The translations under genes were made by a program, and so were the position numbers. DNA of 64,000 nt from contig JAOSJT010000001.1 of assembly GCA_027493955.1 (NCBI GenBank), forward strand, positions 883,131-947,130. The letters are read 5' to 3'. The notes under the pieces were generated by a model. That model had not been told where the DNA came from, did no database searches, and was given only the letters and a program-made list of their open reading frames with translations. Source of the stretch: Bacteroidia bacterium. GTDB taxonomy: Bacteria > Bacteroidota > Ignavibacteria > SZUA-365. Shown here piece by piece: positions 9,538-19,951 of the stretch (position 1 is the stretch's first letter; every line of letters begins with the position of its first letter).

Positions 9538-9800
9538 AAAACTCCAGGCCACGATGGAAGTGCACATACGTTGCGGGCACACGCGGGAGGGTTGATTTCG
9601 CTCATACGTGCGTCTGAACGGGTCTATTTTCCGGGCCGGGCGTAGTTCGGGCACGGGGGAATTCGGATATTGTCCAGAAAAAGCAGACATTTCCGAAATA
9701 CCAGTGCCTGCGCGCCGGGCATCATCATCGTCCACCGGGTTCACGCGCATGTTCACGGAGGGTCATCTTTTCCGCATACATTCGAAAGGAAGCCATACCC

Positions 9801-10232
9801 ATGTCCTATACACCGATAACCATAGAAGCAAGCATCGCTGCCGATACCGCCGTTGTCTGGGAGTATTATACAAAACCCGAGCACATCATCGGGTGGAATT
9901 TCGCTACACCGGAGTGGCAGTGTCCCGCCGCGGAAAACGACCTTCGCGCCGGCGGGCGCTACTTCGCGCGGATGGAGGCGAAAGACGGCAGTTATGGCTT
10001 CGACTTCGAAGCCGTGTATGACGAAGTGATTCCGCAAGAGAAAATCGCCTATACCATGGGGGACGGCAGACGTGCGACGACGACATTCGAGGGCCTCGGC
10101 GCGACGACAAAGGTCACGACGATTTTCGATGCCGAAGCTTCCAATCCTCTGGAAATGCAAAGAGCCGGTTGGCAGGCGATTCTGGACAATTTCAAGAGCT
10201 ATTGCGAAGCACGACACGCGGATGAGCAGTGA
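9801..10232 (+). CDS. SRPBCC/AHSA1-type small protein
   Basis: 143 residues with the START-like helix-grip pattern of the AHSA1 (activator of Hsp90 ATPase homologue 1-like) family: ITIEASIAADTAVVWEYYTKPEHIIGWN, a central beta-rich part (GGRYFARMEAKDGSYGFDFEAVY), and the C-terminal helix GWQAILDNFKSYCEA. Such proteins bind small hydrophobic ligands; the specific ligand is unknown. AAAGGA lies about 9 bases before the ATG. The DUF1801 gene follows after 81 bases on the same strand, a pairing that is common for these stress-type proteins. Confidence 0.85.
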   Translation: MSYTPITIEASIAADTAVVWEYYTKPEHIIGWNFATPEWQCPAAENDLRAGGRYFARMEAKDGSYGFDFEAVYDEVIPQEKIAYTMGDGRRATTTFEGLGATTKVTTIFDAEASNPLEMQRAGWQAILDNFKSYCEARHADEQ

Positions 10233-10313
10233 ACCCGCATGCCGCAGCAGCGTTCTGCGCAAGCCGGCGCCGTACATATCAAACACATGCATCCCCGAAA
10301 GGTACCGAATACT

Positions 10314-10703
10314 ATGCACACGGACATTCTAGCCTACAACGCAGCGTTGGCACCCGAGGAGCAGGAGATCTGCGATACGCTGGCTGCTGAAATCTGTCGC
10401 GCGTTGCCTGAAGCGGAGAACAAAATCTGGCACCGTCATCCCGTCTGGTTCCTGGATGGGAATCCCGTCGCGGGGTACAGCAAATTAAAGGGCTGCGTCC
10501 GCCTGCTGTTCTGGAGCGGGCAGTCCTTTGAAGAAGCGGAACTGCGCCCGGAGGGCAGCTTCAAAGCGGCCGAGAAGCGCTATACCACCGTCGAAGAGGT
10601 GAAGGTAAAGGAACTGAAGCGCTGGCTCGAGAAGAGCAGGGACATACAGTGGGATTACAAGAATCTGGTGAAAAGGAAAGGCAAGCTCGAGCGCCTGAAA
10701 TGA
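10314..10703 (+). CDS. DUF1801 (YdhG-like) domain protein
   Basis: 129 residues from ATG 10314. The longer frame from 10287 is possible, but GAAAGG sits 10-15 bases before 10314. Residues about 10-125 match the DUF1801 fold: EICDTLAAEICRALPEAENKIWHRHPVWFLDGNPVAGYSKLKGCVRLLFWSG and the later RYTTVEEVKVKELKRWLEKS. The family is frequently linked to SRPBCC proteins, as here, but has no established biochemical role. Probably cotranscribed with the gene upstream. Confidence 0.8.
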   Translation: MHTDILAYNAALAPEEQEICDTLAAEICRALPEAENKIWHRHPVWFLDGNPVAGYSKLKGCVRLLFWSGQSFEEAELRPEGSFKAAEKRYTTVEEVKVKELKRWLEKSRDIQWDYKNLVKRKGKLERLK

Positions 10704-10847
10704 ACTGACCCGTCCCGATCCGCAGCATCCGTGTACCAATGCGTACGCGGATTTCGCGGATGGATCATGGCAGCTTGGAACATACCATACCTTTGCGTAT
10801 TATTCCCGCCGAGCTGATTTTTAATTATCCACCTGCAATCGAGGCCT

Positions 10848-12359
10848 GTGAAGATTCGATCCATCCTGATCGCGAACAGGGGAGAAATCGCTGTTCGCAT
10901 ACAACGCGCCTGCCGCGAGCTGGGAATACGCAGCGTCGCCGTCTATTCCGACGCCGACCGCGACGCCCTGCACGTGCGCAACGCCGACGAAGCTTACAAC
11001 ATCGGTCCCGCACCCTCCGCACAAAGTTATCTGCGCGCCGACGTCCTCATCGATACCGCTCTGCGCGCCGGCTGCGATGCCGTTCATCCGGGTTATGGCT
11101 TTCTTTCGGAAAATGCGTCGTTCGCGCAAGCCGTGCGCGACGCAGGTCTGCTGTTCATCGGTCCACCCGCATCGGCCATACGCAGCATGGGCGACAAAAC
11201 ATCCGCGCGCACCCTGATGATGCAAAAGAACGTTCCCGTGGTGCCGGGGACGGACAAGGCCATCACCTCCGACGACGAAGCGCTGGCCACCGCGGACAGC
11301 ATCGGCTATCCGGTGCTGCTCAAGGCGGCGGCCGGGGGCGGCGGAAAGGGCATGCGCGTGGTGGAACGCCCGGATGACTTGCTCAAAGCTCTCGAAGGTG
11401 CGCGAAACGAAGCCCGCTCCGCCTTCAGCGATGATCGCGTGTACATGGAGAAATACGTCCTCGAACCGCGTCACATCGAGATACAGGTCCTCGCGGATGC
11501 GCACGGCAATTGCGTGTACCTCGGCGAGCGAGAATGCTCCATTCAGCGGCGTCATCAGAAAGTCGTCGAAGAAGCGCCGTCCGTGATCGTTGACGCGGAT
11601 CTGCGGCGGCGGATGGGTGAAGCGGCGGTGCAGGCGGCGAAATCCTGCGGCTACGAGAACGCCGGTACCATAGAATTTCTGGTGGATCGGGACAAGAATT
11701 TTTACTTTCTGGAAATGAATACGCGTTTGCAGGTGGAGCACCCCGTCACCGAAATGGTGACCGGCATAGATCTCGTGAAAATGCAGATTCGCGTGGCCGA
11801 GGGCGAACCGCTCCCGTTCACCCAGGCGGATATCGTCATTCGCGGCCATGCCATAGAATGCCGCATTTGTGCGGAAGATGTACGCGGCAATTTTCTGCCC
11901 TCCGTCGGCACGCTGCTCGAATATCGTCCACCGCACGGTTTCGGTGTGCGCGACGACAGCGGTGTGAGTTCCGGCAGCGACATTTCCATTCACTACGATC
12001 CCATGTTTGCGAAGCTCATCGCCTGGGGTATGGATCGGGACGATGCGATAGGAAAAATGCGCCGGGCGCTGGACGAATTCGTGATTCTCGGCGTGGAGAC
12101 AACGATTCCTTTTTGCAGATACGTCATGGACCATCCCAACTTCCTGAACGGCGACTTCGCCATCGATTTCGTGCAAAAGCATTTTCGCGTCGAAGATCTT
12201 GCGCAGCCCGATGAAGATGCGACGCTGGCCGCGATGCTCGGATCCGTGCTGGTGGAACAATGGCAACCCGTTTCTGCCGAACCCGCGCAACGTAACGGAC
12301 ACGGGCCGCAGCGCCAGTGCTCGCCTTGGGTCATGCGTCACAGAAGAGGAGGGCATTGA
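10848..12359 (+). CDS. accC: Biotin carboxylase subunit of an acyl-CoA carboxylase
   Basis: 503 residues, GTG start at 10848. It carboxylates the biotin of its carrier protein using ATP and bicarbonate. Visible landmarks are the N-terminal SILIANRGEIAVRI, GYGFLSENASFA, the ATP-grasp glycine loop KAAAGGGGKGMRVV, ECSIQRRHQKVVEEAP, and EMNTRLQVEHPVTEMVTG with its catalytic Glu and Arg. Beyond the usual 450-residue core is a Gln-Arg-rich tail of little character. The biotin carrier gene starts one base after the stop, so they form an operon. No carboxyltransferase subunit is in the window, so the substrate (acetyl-, propionyl- or another acyl-CoA) cannot be decided; the length and split architecture resemble propionyl/methylcrotonyl-type BC subunits. 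Confidence 0.9.
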   Translation: MKIRSILIANRGEIAVRIQRACRELGIRSVAVYSDADRDALHVRNADEAYNIGPAPSAQSYLRADVLIDTALRAGCDAVHPGYGFLSENASFAQAVRDAGLLFIGPPASAIRSMGDKTSARTLMMQKNVPVVPGTDKAITSDDEALATADSIGYPVLLKAAAGGGGKGMRVVERPDDLLKALEGARNEARSAFSDDRVYMEKYVLEPRHIEIQVLADAHGNCVYLGERECSIQRRHQKVVEEAPSVIVDADLRRRMGEAAVQAAKSCGYENAGTIEFLVDRDKNFYFLEMNTRLQVEHPVTEMVTGIDLVKMQIRVAEGEPLPFTQADIVIRGHAIECRICAEDVRGNFLPSVGTLLEYRPPHGFGVRDDSGVSSGSDISIHYDPMFAKLIAWGMDRDDAIGKMRRALDEFVILGVETTIPFCRYVMDHPNFLNGDFAIDFVQKHFRVEDLAQPDEDATLAAMLGSVLVEQWQPVSAEPAQRNGHGPQRQCSPWVMRHRRGGH

Positions 12360-12360
12360 T

Positions 12361-12864
12361 ATGGCGAAGTACACCGCACGGGCGGCCGGCAGGGAAGCCA
12401 TCATCGAAACACGGGAGGACGGAGGAATCTTTGTCAACGGGGAAGCGGTAGATGCGGAGCTGTACCGCAGCAGACAGGGCCATTTTCTGCGCATCGGCAC
12501 ACGGGTCTGGTCACTCAACGTGCTCGATGCAGCCGATGATGCGGGCTTGCGCCACATCGCCGTGAACGGCCGTGTGATAGCGGTGGAACTCAATGATGAG
12601 ACGTCCTTATTATTGCGTTCGTTGGCGACGGACAAGGCCACGCGGGTACATCACGCGGTGTTGCGATCTCCTATGCCGGGCCGCATCGCGCGGGTGCTGG
12701 TGCACGAAGGTGAGCTGATCGAAGCCGGCCAGGGCGTACTCATCCTTGAGGCCATGAAGATGGAAAATGAAATAAAAGCTCCTTCCACCGGTATCGTGAA
12801 AGCGGTAGTGGTGAAGGAAGGTGATGCGGTCGAGAAAAACGCTCTTCTCATAGAAATCTCCTGA
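12361..12864 (+). CDS. Biotin carboxyl carrier protein
   Basis: 167 residues; GAGGAGGG lies just before ATG 12361. The last 75 residues form a biotinyl-lipoyl domain: SPMPGRIARVLVHEGELIEAG, then the biotinylation site EAMKMEN with the modified lysine between the two methionines, then a symmetrical half ending VKEGDAVEKNALLIEI. The N-terminal 90 residues form a beta-rich region like that of carriers that follow BC subunits of acyl-CoA carboxylases. It shuttles carboxybiotin between the BC encoded immediately upstream and an unseen carboxyltransferase. Confidence 0.9.
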   Translation: MAKYTARAAGREAIIETREDGGIFVNGEAVDAELYRSRQGHFLRIGTRVWSLNVLDAADDAGLRHIAVNGRVIAVELNDETSLLLRSLATDKATRVHHAVLRSPMPGRIARVLVHEGELIEAGQGVLILEAMKMENEIKAPSTGIVKAVVVKEGDAVEKNALLIEIS

Positions 12865-12889
12865 TGTACTCACATTCCACGGAGGATCA

Positions 12890-14173
12890 GTGTTCAGACT
12901 GCGAACCTCACTGCTGCTCGTCGCAATCGTTCTGTGCGGAAGCTCGGCTGTTCACGCCGGCGGCTTTCAGTTGAACGAACACGGTGCGCGGGCCATGGCA
13001 CAGGCGGGCGCATTCGCCGCGCGCGCGAGCGACCCCTCGGCCATGTTCTTCAATCCCGCAGGACTTTCCTTCCAGCGGGGCTTTCAGGTGATGGGCGGCG
13101 CCACGCTCATCACACCGAGTTACTCCTACTACGGTCCGAGCAACAACAACAGCAATCAGCGCTGGGACATGCTCGACAACATGTTTTATCCCCCGAATTT
13201 CTACGCCGCGAACACCTGGACGGACGGTGTGCTGAGTGGCTTCGCGGCCGGTATCGGCGTGACTACTCCGTACGGCCTCGGCACGGAATGGGCGGACAAC
13301 TGGGTCGGCCGCGCGGTTACCCGTGAAATCGAACTACAGACCTTCTACATCATGCCGACGGTTTCCTATGCCGTCAATGAGTGGCTGGCCTTCGGCCTGG
13401 GTGCAAATATCGTATTCTCGAATGTGAGTTTGCGCCGGGCGGTGACGAATTTCGATCCCGAGCTGGACCTGGAACTGGAGGGCAGCGGCGATCCGGCGTT
13501 CAGCTGGAACATGGGTGTCATCGTGAAACCCATGGAGAACGTGAGTCTCGGTTTCACTTACCGGGCTGAGACCTCGATTGATTTCGAAGGCACGGCGAAT
13601 TTCCATCCCACCGCCGCGCTGCAACCGTTGTTTCCCGGCGGCGACGTAACGACATCGTTGAGTCCTCCCGCCACGTGGTTTGCCGGCATCGCCTGGGCGC
13701 CGGTGAAAAATTTTGAGCTGGAATTCGATTTCCAGGGCATACAATGGTCCAGCTACGATAAACTGGCCCTGGATTTCGCCGTGGACAATGTGAACACGGC
13801 CGGCGTTGCGCAGACCGACGTATCCATGCCAAAGGATTATGAGGATACGTTTATCCTGCGTCTCGGTGCGGAATACCGCATACCGCTGCTCGGTCTGGCT
13901 CTGCGTGGCGGATACTTCTATGACCGCAATCCGGTGCCGGACAAGAGCCTCGAGCCATTGCTTCCGGATTCGGATCGGCATGGACTCAACATCGGCTTCG
14001 GCTTCGATCTGCTGCCCAGTCTCACGATTGACGTGGCGTATCTGAATCTCATTTTCCTCGATCGCGTCACCAACGAGACAACACATCCGGATGGTGTACA
14101 CATGAACGGCAAGTACACCGGAAACGCGTCCCTGATCGGTTTTAACATCACATACGTGCTGGGAGGTGACTGA
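12890..14173 (+). CDS. FadL/OmpP1/TodX-family outer membrane channel
   Basis: 427 residues, GTG start at 12890 after GGAGG. A signal peptide (LLLVAIVLCGSSAVHA) is followed directly by GGFQLNEHGARAMAQAGAFAA and ASDPSAMFFNPAGLSF, the N-terminal hatch signature of the FadL family. The rest shows alternating beta-barrel strands and ends IGFNITYVLGGD. FadL homologues carry hydrophobic molecules (fatty acids, aromatics) across the outer membrane. The stop overlaps the start of the GDSL lipoprotein, and the acyl-CoA carboxylase subunits are 25 bases upstream, which fits a lipid or hydrophobic-carbon function. Confidence 0.9.
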   Translation: MFRLRTSLLLVAIVLCGSSAVHAGGFQLNEHGARAMAQAGAFAARASDPSAMFFNPAGLSFQRGFQVMGGATLITPSYSYYGPSNNNSNQRWDMLDNMFYPPNFYAANTWTDGVLSGFAAGIGVTTPYGLGTEWADNWVGRAVTREIELQTFYIMPTVSYAVNEWLAFGLGANIVFSNVSLRRAVTNFDPELDLELEGSGDPAFSWNMGVIVKPMENVSLGFTYRAETSIDFEGTANFHPTAALQPLFPGGDVTTSLSPPATWFAGIAWAPVKNFELEFDFQGIQWSSYDKLALDFAVDNVNTAGVAQTDVSMPKDYEDTFILRLGAEYRIPLLGLALRGGYFYDRNPVPDKSLEPLLPDSDRHGLNIGFGFDLLPSLTIDVAYLNLIFLDRVTNETTHPDGVHMNGKYTGNASLIGFNITYVLGGD

Positions 14174-15465
14174 TGAATACCACGCACTACTTCCGGATAC
14201 TTTGCTGTGTGCTGTTTCTCGGCGCGATTGCTTCGTGCAGTGAGGAAGAGAATCCGGTGAAGGATTTTTCCCTCGGCAGCATCGATGCCTCCGTGTACGT
14301 TGCCGTCGGCGACAGTTACACCGCGGGAATGCAATCCGCTTCGCTCTTCGAGCAGGGGCAGATGTACAGTTATCCCAATCTCATCGCGGCGCAGATCAAG
14401 ACGCCCGCATTCGTGCAACCCCTCATGCCGTATCCCGGGACAGGGGAGTTGCGGCTTCTTTCCTCCATGTCCCCGCCGAGCATCGTCGCGAAGAATCCGA
14501 GTTTGAATCCGCCAACCAACGTGGCGCACGGGACTGCCTATCACAATCTCGGCATCCCCTTCGCCATCATGTATGACGCTCTGGACACATCACCCATCGC
14601 CGAGCGGGGCACAACACGTGGTAATCCCTTCTATCAGATGATCATGCGAAATCAGACGGCGTTCGGAGTGTCGCTGGTGGATCAGGCCATCAGCTTGAAC
14701 CCAACGTTCATGACGTTCTGGCTCGGGTATTCCGACGTGCTCGAGTATGCGAGATCGGGTGGCACGCGCGGCACGAACTCCGGCCTCGACGGCAATCCTC
14801 CGGGGAAATTCCCCACGGAAATCGCGGTATTCCAGCAGTCCGTACAAGCCGCGTTCGCAAAAATCAAGGCAATGCTCCCGAACACCAAAGTCCTGGTGGC
14901 GAACATTCCGAATCCGACGAAATTGCCATATTTCACCACTGTTCCACGCAAGGTCGCCAATCCGACGAATCCGGAACAGCCGCTGTCCATTTATTATCGG
15001 AATAATGACAACAATGTCATTTCCGTCGGACCCAACGAGTTCGTGTTGCTCACTGCGCAGGACCAGCTCAAACAGATGATCGGACTTTCGCCGAGCAATC
15101 CGCTGCCATCCGCCTTCGTGCTCGATGACGCAGAGGTGAGCACGGTGATCAATGCCGTGACGGCGTACAACACCATCATCTATACCGAAGCGCTTCGTCA
15201 GGGCTTCACGCTGGTTGACATGCATGCGTACTTCGACAAGTTGGTCAGCGACGGCGTGCATATCGCCGGAGAGAGCTACTCAGGCGCCTTTATCACCGGT
15301 GGGGTGTTCAGTCTCGATGGCATTCATCTCAGCGCACGTGGCAACGGACTCGTCGCGAATCACTTCATCGCGGCTATGAACCAGGCCTACGGGGCCAGCA
15401 TACACAATGTGCAGATGCACACGCTCCCCGGTATCCCGGCGCCCGGCACGTTCAGCAAGCGCTGA
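14173..15465 (+). CDS. SGNH/GDSL-hydrolase-like lipoprotein
   Basis: 430 residues, ATG overlapping the FadL stop (TGATG). The signal ends in a good lipobox, LGAIASCSEEEN, so a lipoprotein is expected. Block I is VAVGDSYTAG with the nucleophile Ser; block V is LDGIHLSARGN with the Asp-x-x-His pair. Block III is FWLGYSDVL, where the usual G-x-N-D has Ser in place of Asn, an atypical oxyanion residue. The family cleaves esters of lipids or glycans. The overlap with the channel gene implies that the two are coordinated, for example releasing acyl chains at the outer membrane for import. Confidence 0.8.
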   Translation: MNTTHYFRILCCVLFLGAIASCSEEENPVKDFSLGSIDASVYVAVGDSYTAGMQSASLFEQGQMYSYPNLIAAQIKTPAFVQPLMPYPGTGELRLLSSMSPPSIVAKNPSLNPPTNVAHGTAYHNLGIPFAIMYDALDTSPIAERGTTRGNPFYQMIMRNQTAFGVSLVDQAISLNPTFMTFWLGYSDVLEYARSGGTRGTNSGLDGNPPGKFPTEIAVFQQSVQAAFAKIKAMLPNTKVLVANIPNPTKLPYFTTVPRKVANPTNPEQPLSIYYRNNDNNVISVGPNEFVLLTAQDQLKQMIGLSPSNPLPSAFVLDDAEVSTVINAVTAYNTIIYTEALRQGFTLVDMHAYFDKLVSDGVHIAGESYSGAFITGGVFSLDGIHLSARGNGLVANHFIAAMNQAYGASIHNVQMHTLPGIPAPGTFSKR

Positions 15466-15571
15466 GCGACACGGATTTCCGCGGATGAAAAGGCGGATTA
15501 ACGCGAATTAGTCCGAATGGTGATGCGGGAAGGAGCATTTTTGACCGCATGATTGCCGTGGAATTACTTGA

Positions 15572-15609
15572 CGACACCCTGCTGAAGAGCGGGGTGTCGT
15601 TTTATTTTT
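15572..15609 (+). terminator. Rho-independent terminator after the GDSL gene
   Basis: Stem CGACACCC/GGGTGTCG (15572-15579 with 15592-15599) is followed by TTTTATTTTT. It closes the carboxylase-FadL-GDSL run and precedes purL. Confidence 0.8.
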
Positions 15610-15711
15610 CTGCACCCGCGTCGCTGCGTCGATACGTGTGTTTCACTCTCTCGCCACAAAATCGTACTTTTCATGCTGTACCGATTTCGGAACCCGAAAC
15701 AGCAGGACCGC

Positions 15712-17946
15712 ATGATCAACGAACCCGTCGTCACCGCCGATATCGCCCGAGAACTGGGTCTCACGGACGAGGAGTACCAGAAAATTCTCGCCTACCTCCA
15801 AGGCCGCACACCGACGTACACCGAACTCGGGATGTACAGTGTGATGTGGAGTGAGCATTGCTCGTACAAAAATTCCATCGCCGTACTCAAGACCCTTCCG
15901 CGCAGCGGGGGACGTTTGCTCGTTGGCGCAGGTGAAGAGAACGCCGGACTGGTGGACATAGGCGATGGGCTCGCTATCGCATTCAAAATTGAATCACACA
16001 ATCACCCGTCGGCTATCGAACCGTTCCAGGGTGCCGCGACGGGCGTTGGCGGGATTTTACGGGACATATTCACCATGGGTGCGCGACCCATCGCGGCCTG
16101 CGACTCGCTGCGCTTCGGGGATCCCGCGAATCCGCGTGTACAATTCCTCGTGAAAGGAGTCGTGCACGGCATCGGCCATTACGGGAACTGTTTCGGCGTA
16201 CCCACGGTCGCCGGAGAGATATACTTCGACAATGCGTATCAGGGGAATCCCCTTGTCAATGCCATGGCTGTCGGCATCGTGAAGCATGATCAAACCGCTT
16301 CCGCCATAGCGAAAGGCGCCGGCAACCCGGTGATGATCGTCGGCTCCTCCACAGGACGTGACGGCATACACGGCGCAACTTTTGCCTCGGTGGACTTGAG
16401 CGAAGAATCGGAGTCGAAGCGTCCGTCTGTGCAGGTTGGCGATCCCTTTACGGAGAAGCTGCTACTCGAGGCGACACTCGAAATCATCCGTGAGGATTTG
16501 ATCATCGGCATACAGGACATGGGAGCCGCAGGCATCACCTGTTCGTCCTGCGAAATGTCCGCAAAAGGCGAGAGCGGCATGGATCTCGATCTCGATCTCG
16601 TGCCCGCGCGTGAAGAGAACATGAGCGCCTACGAGTTGCTGCTTTCGGAGTCACAGGAGCGCATGCTCGTCGTGGCCAAGCAGGGAAGTGAAGCGCGGGT
16701 GAAGGAAATTTTCGACAAGTGGGATCTGCATGCCGTTACCATCGGCCATGTGACCGACGACGGCATGGTGACGATTCGCCGTCACGGTGAGGTGAAGGCC
16801 GTGGTCCCCGCCGACAGTCTCGTGCTGGGCGGCGGAGCGCCGGTGTACATACGCGAAACGAAGCGACCGGATTATCTCGATCTCACGGAGTCCTTCCGCA
16901 TGGAATCCGTTCCCGTGCCCTCCGATTGCGGCGCCGTGCTGCTCGCCCTGCTCGGAACGCCGAATATCGCCAGCAAGCGCTGGGTGTACGAGCAGTACGA
17001 TACCTCCGTGCGGACCAATACGGCGGTCGGACCCGGTTCCGACGCCGCAGTCATTCGTATCAAAGGAACGGACAAGGCCATCGCCGTGTGCACCGATTGC
17101 AACGGCCGGTATGTGTATCTCAATCCCCGCAAGGGAGCGAGCATCGCCGTAGCCGAAGCAGCGCGCAACGTCGCCTGCACCGGTGCACAACCGTTGGCGA
17201 TCACGAATTGTCTGAACTTCGGCAATCCCTACAAGCCGGAGGTGTATTATCAATTCCGCGAGGCCTGTGGTGGCATGGGCGATGCCTGCCGCGTCTTCGA
17301 TACACCCGTCACCGGCGGCAACGTCAGTTTCTACAATGAAAATCCCAATGGCGCCGTATTCCCGACGCCTGTCATCGGCATGCTGGGCCTGATCGAGCAT
17401 GTCGATCACATCACCACCTCCGGTTTCCGTACCGCGGGCGATGCGGTGATTCTGTTCGGCGAAGCGCAGAACGACATCAACGGCAGCGAGTACCTGGCGA
17501 GCTGGCATGGCATCGTCGGAGGGGACGCACCGTTCCTCGATCTCGACCAGGAGAAACGCCTCCATGCGGCGCTGCTCGCGGCCATACGCGCCGGACTGCT
17601 GCACAGCGCGCACGACGTGTCCGACGGCGGACTTGCCGTCTGTCTGGCCGAGTGCTGCCTCACGTCGCCGTCCAAGCTCGGGACTGTAGTCTCCCTGCCG
17701 GTGAATGATCTGCGAAAGGATGCCTTGTATTTCGGGGAGTCGCAATCGCGCGCTGTCGTGAGCTGCGATTCCGCGCGCGTTGATGAACTCCTCGCCCTGG
17801 CTGCCGCGCACGGCGTACCCGCAATGTCCATCGGAATCGTCGGGGGGGCGGAGCTCCGCGTGAACGACGACATCGGCATTGCAGTGAGCGACATGGACGC
17901 ACGCTACGAACGCGCGCTTCCGGAGCTATTAGAATCCGGGGCATGA
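15712..17946 (+). CDS. purL: Phosphoribosylformylglycinamidine synthase subunit PurL
   Basis: 745 residues from ATG 15712, chosen over the ATG at 15673 because AGGA precedes it and the length then matches small-type PurL. It converts FGAR to FGAM with ATP and ammonia from PurQ in purine synthesis. Conserved pieces are [80 protein letters not shown] and [18 protein letters not shown]. Small-type PurL needs separate PurS and PurQ, neither of which is in the window. The stop overlaps the start of the next gene by four bases. Confidence 0.95.
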   Translation: MINEPVVTADIARELGLTDEEYQKILAYLQGRTPTYTELGMYSVMWSEHCSYKNSIAVLKTLPRSGGRLLVGAGEENAGLVDIGDGLAIAFKIESHNHPSAIEPFQGAATGVGGILRDIFTMGARPIAACDSLRFGDPANPRVQFLVKGVVHGIGHYGNCFGVPTVAGEIYFDNAYQGNPLVNAMAVGIVKHDQTASAIAKGAGNPVMIVGSSTGRDGIHGATFASVDLSEESESKRPSVQVGDPFTEKLLLEATLEIIREDLIIGIQDMGAAGITCSSCEMSAKGESGMDLDLDLVPAREENMSAYELLLSESQERMLVVAKQGSEARVKEIFDKWDLHAVTIGHVTDDGMVTIRRHGEVKAVVPADSLVLGGGAPVYIRETKRPDYLDLTESFRMESVPVPSDCGAVLLALLGTPNIASKRWVYEQYDTSVRTNTAVGPGSDAAVIRIKGTDKAIAVCTDCNGRYVYLNPRKGASIAVAEAARNVACTGAQPLAITNCLNFGNPYKPEVYYQFREACGGMGDACRVFDTPVTGGNVSFYNENPNGAVFPTPVIGMLGLIEHVDHITTSGFRTAGDAVILFGEAQNDINGSEYLASWHGIVGGDAPFLDLDQEKRLHAALLAAIRAGLLHSAHDVSDGGLAVCLAECCLTSPSKLGTVVSLPVNDLRKDALYFGESQSRAVVSCDSARVDELLALAAAHGVPAMSIGIVGGAELRVNDDIGIAVSDMDARYERALPELLESGA

Positions 17947-18935
17947 AACGCTCGGGTAAGGAGCGCATGCAGCAGGCACTGACCCTGCTGAGGGATTTCC
18001 TCTCGCTGCATTGGGTGCGCGACACCTTCATGTATTTCATCCGCATCGTGGAGCGGATGGAACAGAATCACATTTTTCTTTCCGCCGCCGGCCTCAGTTT
18101 CAATGTGTTGCTGTGCTTCATCCCGCTCGTCCTTCTGGTGTTTTACGCGCTGGGCTTTTACCTCGGGACGGAGGACGCCATAGCGACCGTGGATCGCTCC
18201 ATACAGGATCTGGGATTATTTCCGTATGAGCGCGAGCAGTTGCGCGGAATGGTGATCGATCTCATACGCGAGTTCGTCGGCGGTTCGCAACTGGCCGGCC
18301 TCATCGGCGCGTTGGGCCTGATATGGACCTCCAGCGCACTATTCGGCGCATTACGCACCGTGCTGGGCCGGATTTTTCACGTGGAAGACACACGGAGCAT
18401 TTTCGCATCCAAGCTTCGCGACTTCGCAATGTTGTCTGTCGTCGGAATCGCCGTCATACTCGTGACGGTGTTCATGTACGGTGTGTCCATGATCAAGGGG
18501 CTGGGACAAAAGGTGTTCGGCTTGGAATTGGAGTCGTTCATCTTTAATGACGTGCTCAACGCCCTGATTCCCTTCGTCCTCAGTTTTTTACTCTTCCTCA
18601 TCGTGTTCACCATCGTCCCGGACAAGCGGCAGCGATTTCGCGTTGTCCTGATTGCCAGCAGCATCGCCGCATTGCTGTGGGGACTGGCGAAGTTCGCTTT
18701 TTCCTACTACCTGCAGCATCTGTGGAAAATCGGCATGATTTACGGTCCCTACGCCGTACTCGTCGCCACCGCCCTGTGGGTGTATTACAGCAGTCTCGCA
18801 CTGCTCTTCGCAGCGGAGGTGGGACAGATGTACGACGAACGGCGACGACTCCGCAAGCTGTTTACCGAGAAAAGCCTGACACGCGTCGTTGAGCGCAGCA
18901 GGGAAACCACGCTGCGCTTTCCGACACACGAGTGA
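17943..18935 (+). CDS. YihY/BrkB-family inner membrane protein
   Basis: 330 residues with about six membrane helices. Family landmarks are [27 protein letters not shown] near the N-terminus, [18 protein letters not shown], and [42 protein letters not shown] near the end. The family, once mislabelled RNase BN, has no proven function; envelope transport is suspected. It overlaps purL (ATGA), so it is probably translated by coupling, though no functional link is evident. Confidence 0.9.
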   Translation: MKRSGKERMQQALTLLRDFLSLHWVRDTFMYFIRIVERMEQNHIFLSAAGLSFNVLLCFIPLVLLVFYALGFYLGTEDAIATVDRSIQDLGLFPYEREQLRGMVIDLIREFVGGSQLAGLIGALGLIWTSSALFGALRTVLGRIFHVEDTRSIFASKLRDFAMLSVVGIAVILVTVFMYGVSMIKGLGQKVFGLELESFIFNDVLNALIPFVLSFLLFLIVFTIVPDKRQRFRVVLIASSIAALLWGLAKFAFSYYLQHLWKIGMIYGPYAVLVATALWVYYSSLALLFAAEVGQMYDERRRLRKLFTEKSLTRVVERSRETTLRFPTHE

Positions 18936-19013
18936 CGACACAGGATTGCCTGCCCGCCGAAGCATCATAGGACCATGGTACAACCGTCAGTTCGTAAGAG
19001 CGCAGGCGGGACG

Positions 19014-19158
19014 ACTGACGATTAACGACTTACGAGTACCTCTGTCCGGACGGAGCGATTACACGGTGTAACCTTCAACGTTTCACGTCTCTCAAATTCT
19101 GACGAATTCGCGCGTTACAAGTGAACTGAGCAGACACCAATTCGTAAATCGTCAGTCT
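19014..19158. repeat. Inverted pair of a short dispersed repeat
   Basis: GACTGACGATTAACGACTTACGA-like words at 19014-19036 and the reverse complement TCGTAAATCGTCAGTC at 19143-19158 face each other across about 100 bases. A partial third copy (CGTCAGTTCGTAAGAG) is at 18985-19000. The right copy abuts the end of the slipin gene. No transposase is associated. Confidence 0.4.
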
Positions 19159-19910
19159 TTTCTGTCCTGCAGGAACGGTTTAAACAGGTCAATGGGAATG
19201 GGGAAGAGTGTCGTCGAATTGTGTTCTGCGGCGACGACAGTCAACGTTTGCAGATACCGCAATTGTAAGGCGGCCGGATTGCGTGAAAGCACTGCGGCGG
19301 CATCCGCGAGTTTTGCGGAAGCCTGAAACTCTCCTTCGGCGGCGATGACTTTCGCGCGGCGTTCGCGCTCCGCTTCGGCTTGTTTGGCCATGGCGCGCTG
19401 CATTTCCTGCGGGAGGTCTATATGCTTCACCTCCACGAGACTGACCTTGATGCCCCAGGGCTCCGTCTGGTGGTCGATGATTTCCTGCAACTGTTTGTTG
19501 ATTTTGTCGCGTTCCGAGAGGAGTTCGTCCAGCTCGGACTGACCGAGTATGCTGCGCAGCGTGGTCTGTGAGAGCTGACTGGTCGCGAACATAAAGTTCT
19601 CCACCTCGACTATCGCTTTCGAGGAATCGATAACACGGAAATACACGACCGCGCTCACCTTCACCGACACGTTGTCGCGCGTGATAACGTCCTGCGGCGG
19701 CACATCGAGGACGATGGTACGCAAACTGACCTTGACCATGCGGTCCACCAGCGGTATGACAAGGATGAGTCCCGGTCCCTTCGCCGCGATAAGGCGGCCG
19801 AGGCGGAAAATCACGCCGCGTTCATATTCGCGCAGCACTCGTATGGCGCTGCTGAGTATGAGCACGATGAACATGATGAGAACGCCGAAAACACTTCCGA
19901 TTGCATCCAT
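19152..19910 (-). CDS. Slipin (SPFH/stomatin-family membrane protein)
   Basis: 252 residues from the ATG at 19910 after AGAGG. An N-terminal helix ([18 protein letters not shown]) anchors an SPFH domain: [83 protein letters not shown], and [30 protein letters not shown]. Slipins oligomerise in the membrane and are classically paired with NfeD proteases, as here (gene just upstream, gap about 40 bases). The archaeal homologous protease cleaves the C-terminus of its stomatin partner; the same is inferred. Confidence 0.92.
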   Translation of the reverse strand: MDAIGSVFGVLIMFIVLILSSAIRVLREYERGVIFRLGRLIAAKGPGLILVIPLVDRMVKVSLRTIVLDVPPQDVITRDNVSVKVSAVVYFRVIDSSKAIVEVENFMFATSQLSQTTLRSILGQSELDELLSERDKINKQLQEIIDHQTEPWGIKVSLVEVKHIDLPQEMQRAMAKQAEAERERRAKVIAAEGEFQASAKLADAAAVLSRNPAALQLRYLQTLTVVAAEHNSTTLFPIPIDLFKPFLQDRKD

Positions 19911-19951
19911 ACGTGTACCTCTTTTCGCTTGCGTGAAATAGATGTGCGGAT

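Noticed and set aside
9608-10021. A 137-codon plus frame before the SRPBCC gene
   Set aside because: It overlaps the SRPBCC gene out of frame and has no coding features.
16651-17811. A 386-codon minus-strand frame inside purL
   Set aside because: PurL is unambiguous on the plus strand; the frame is due to GC-rich third positions.
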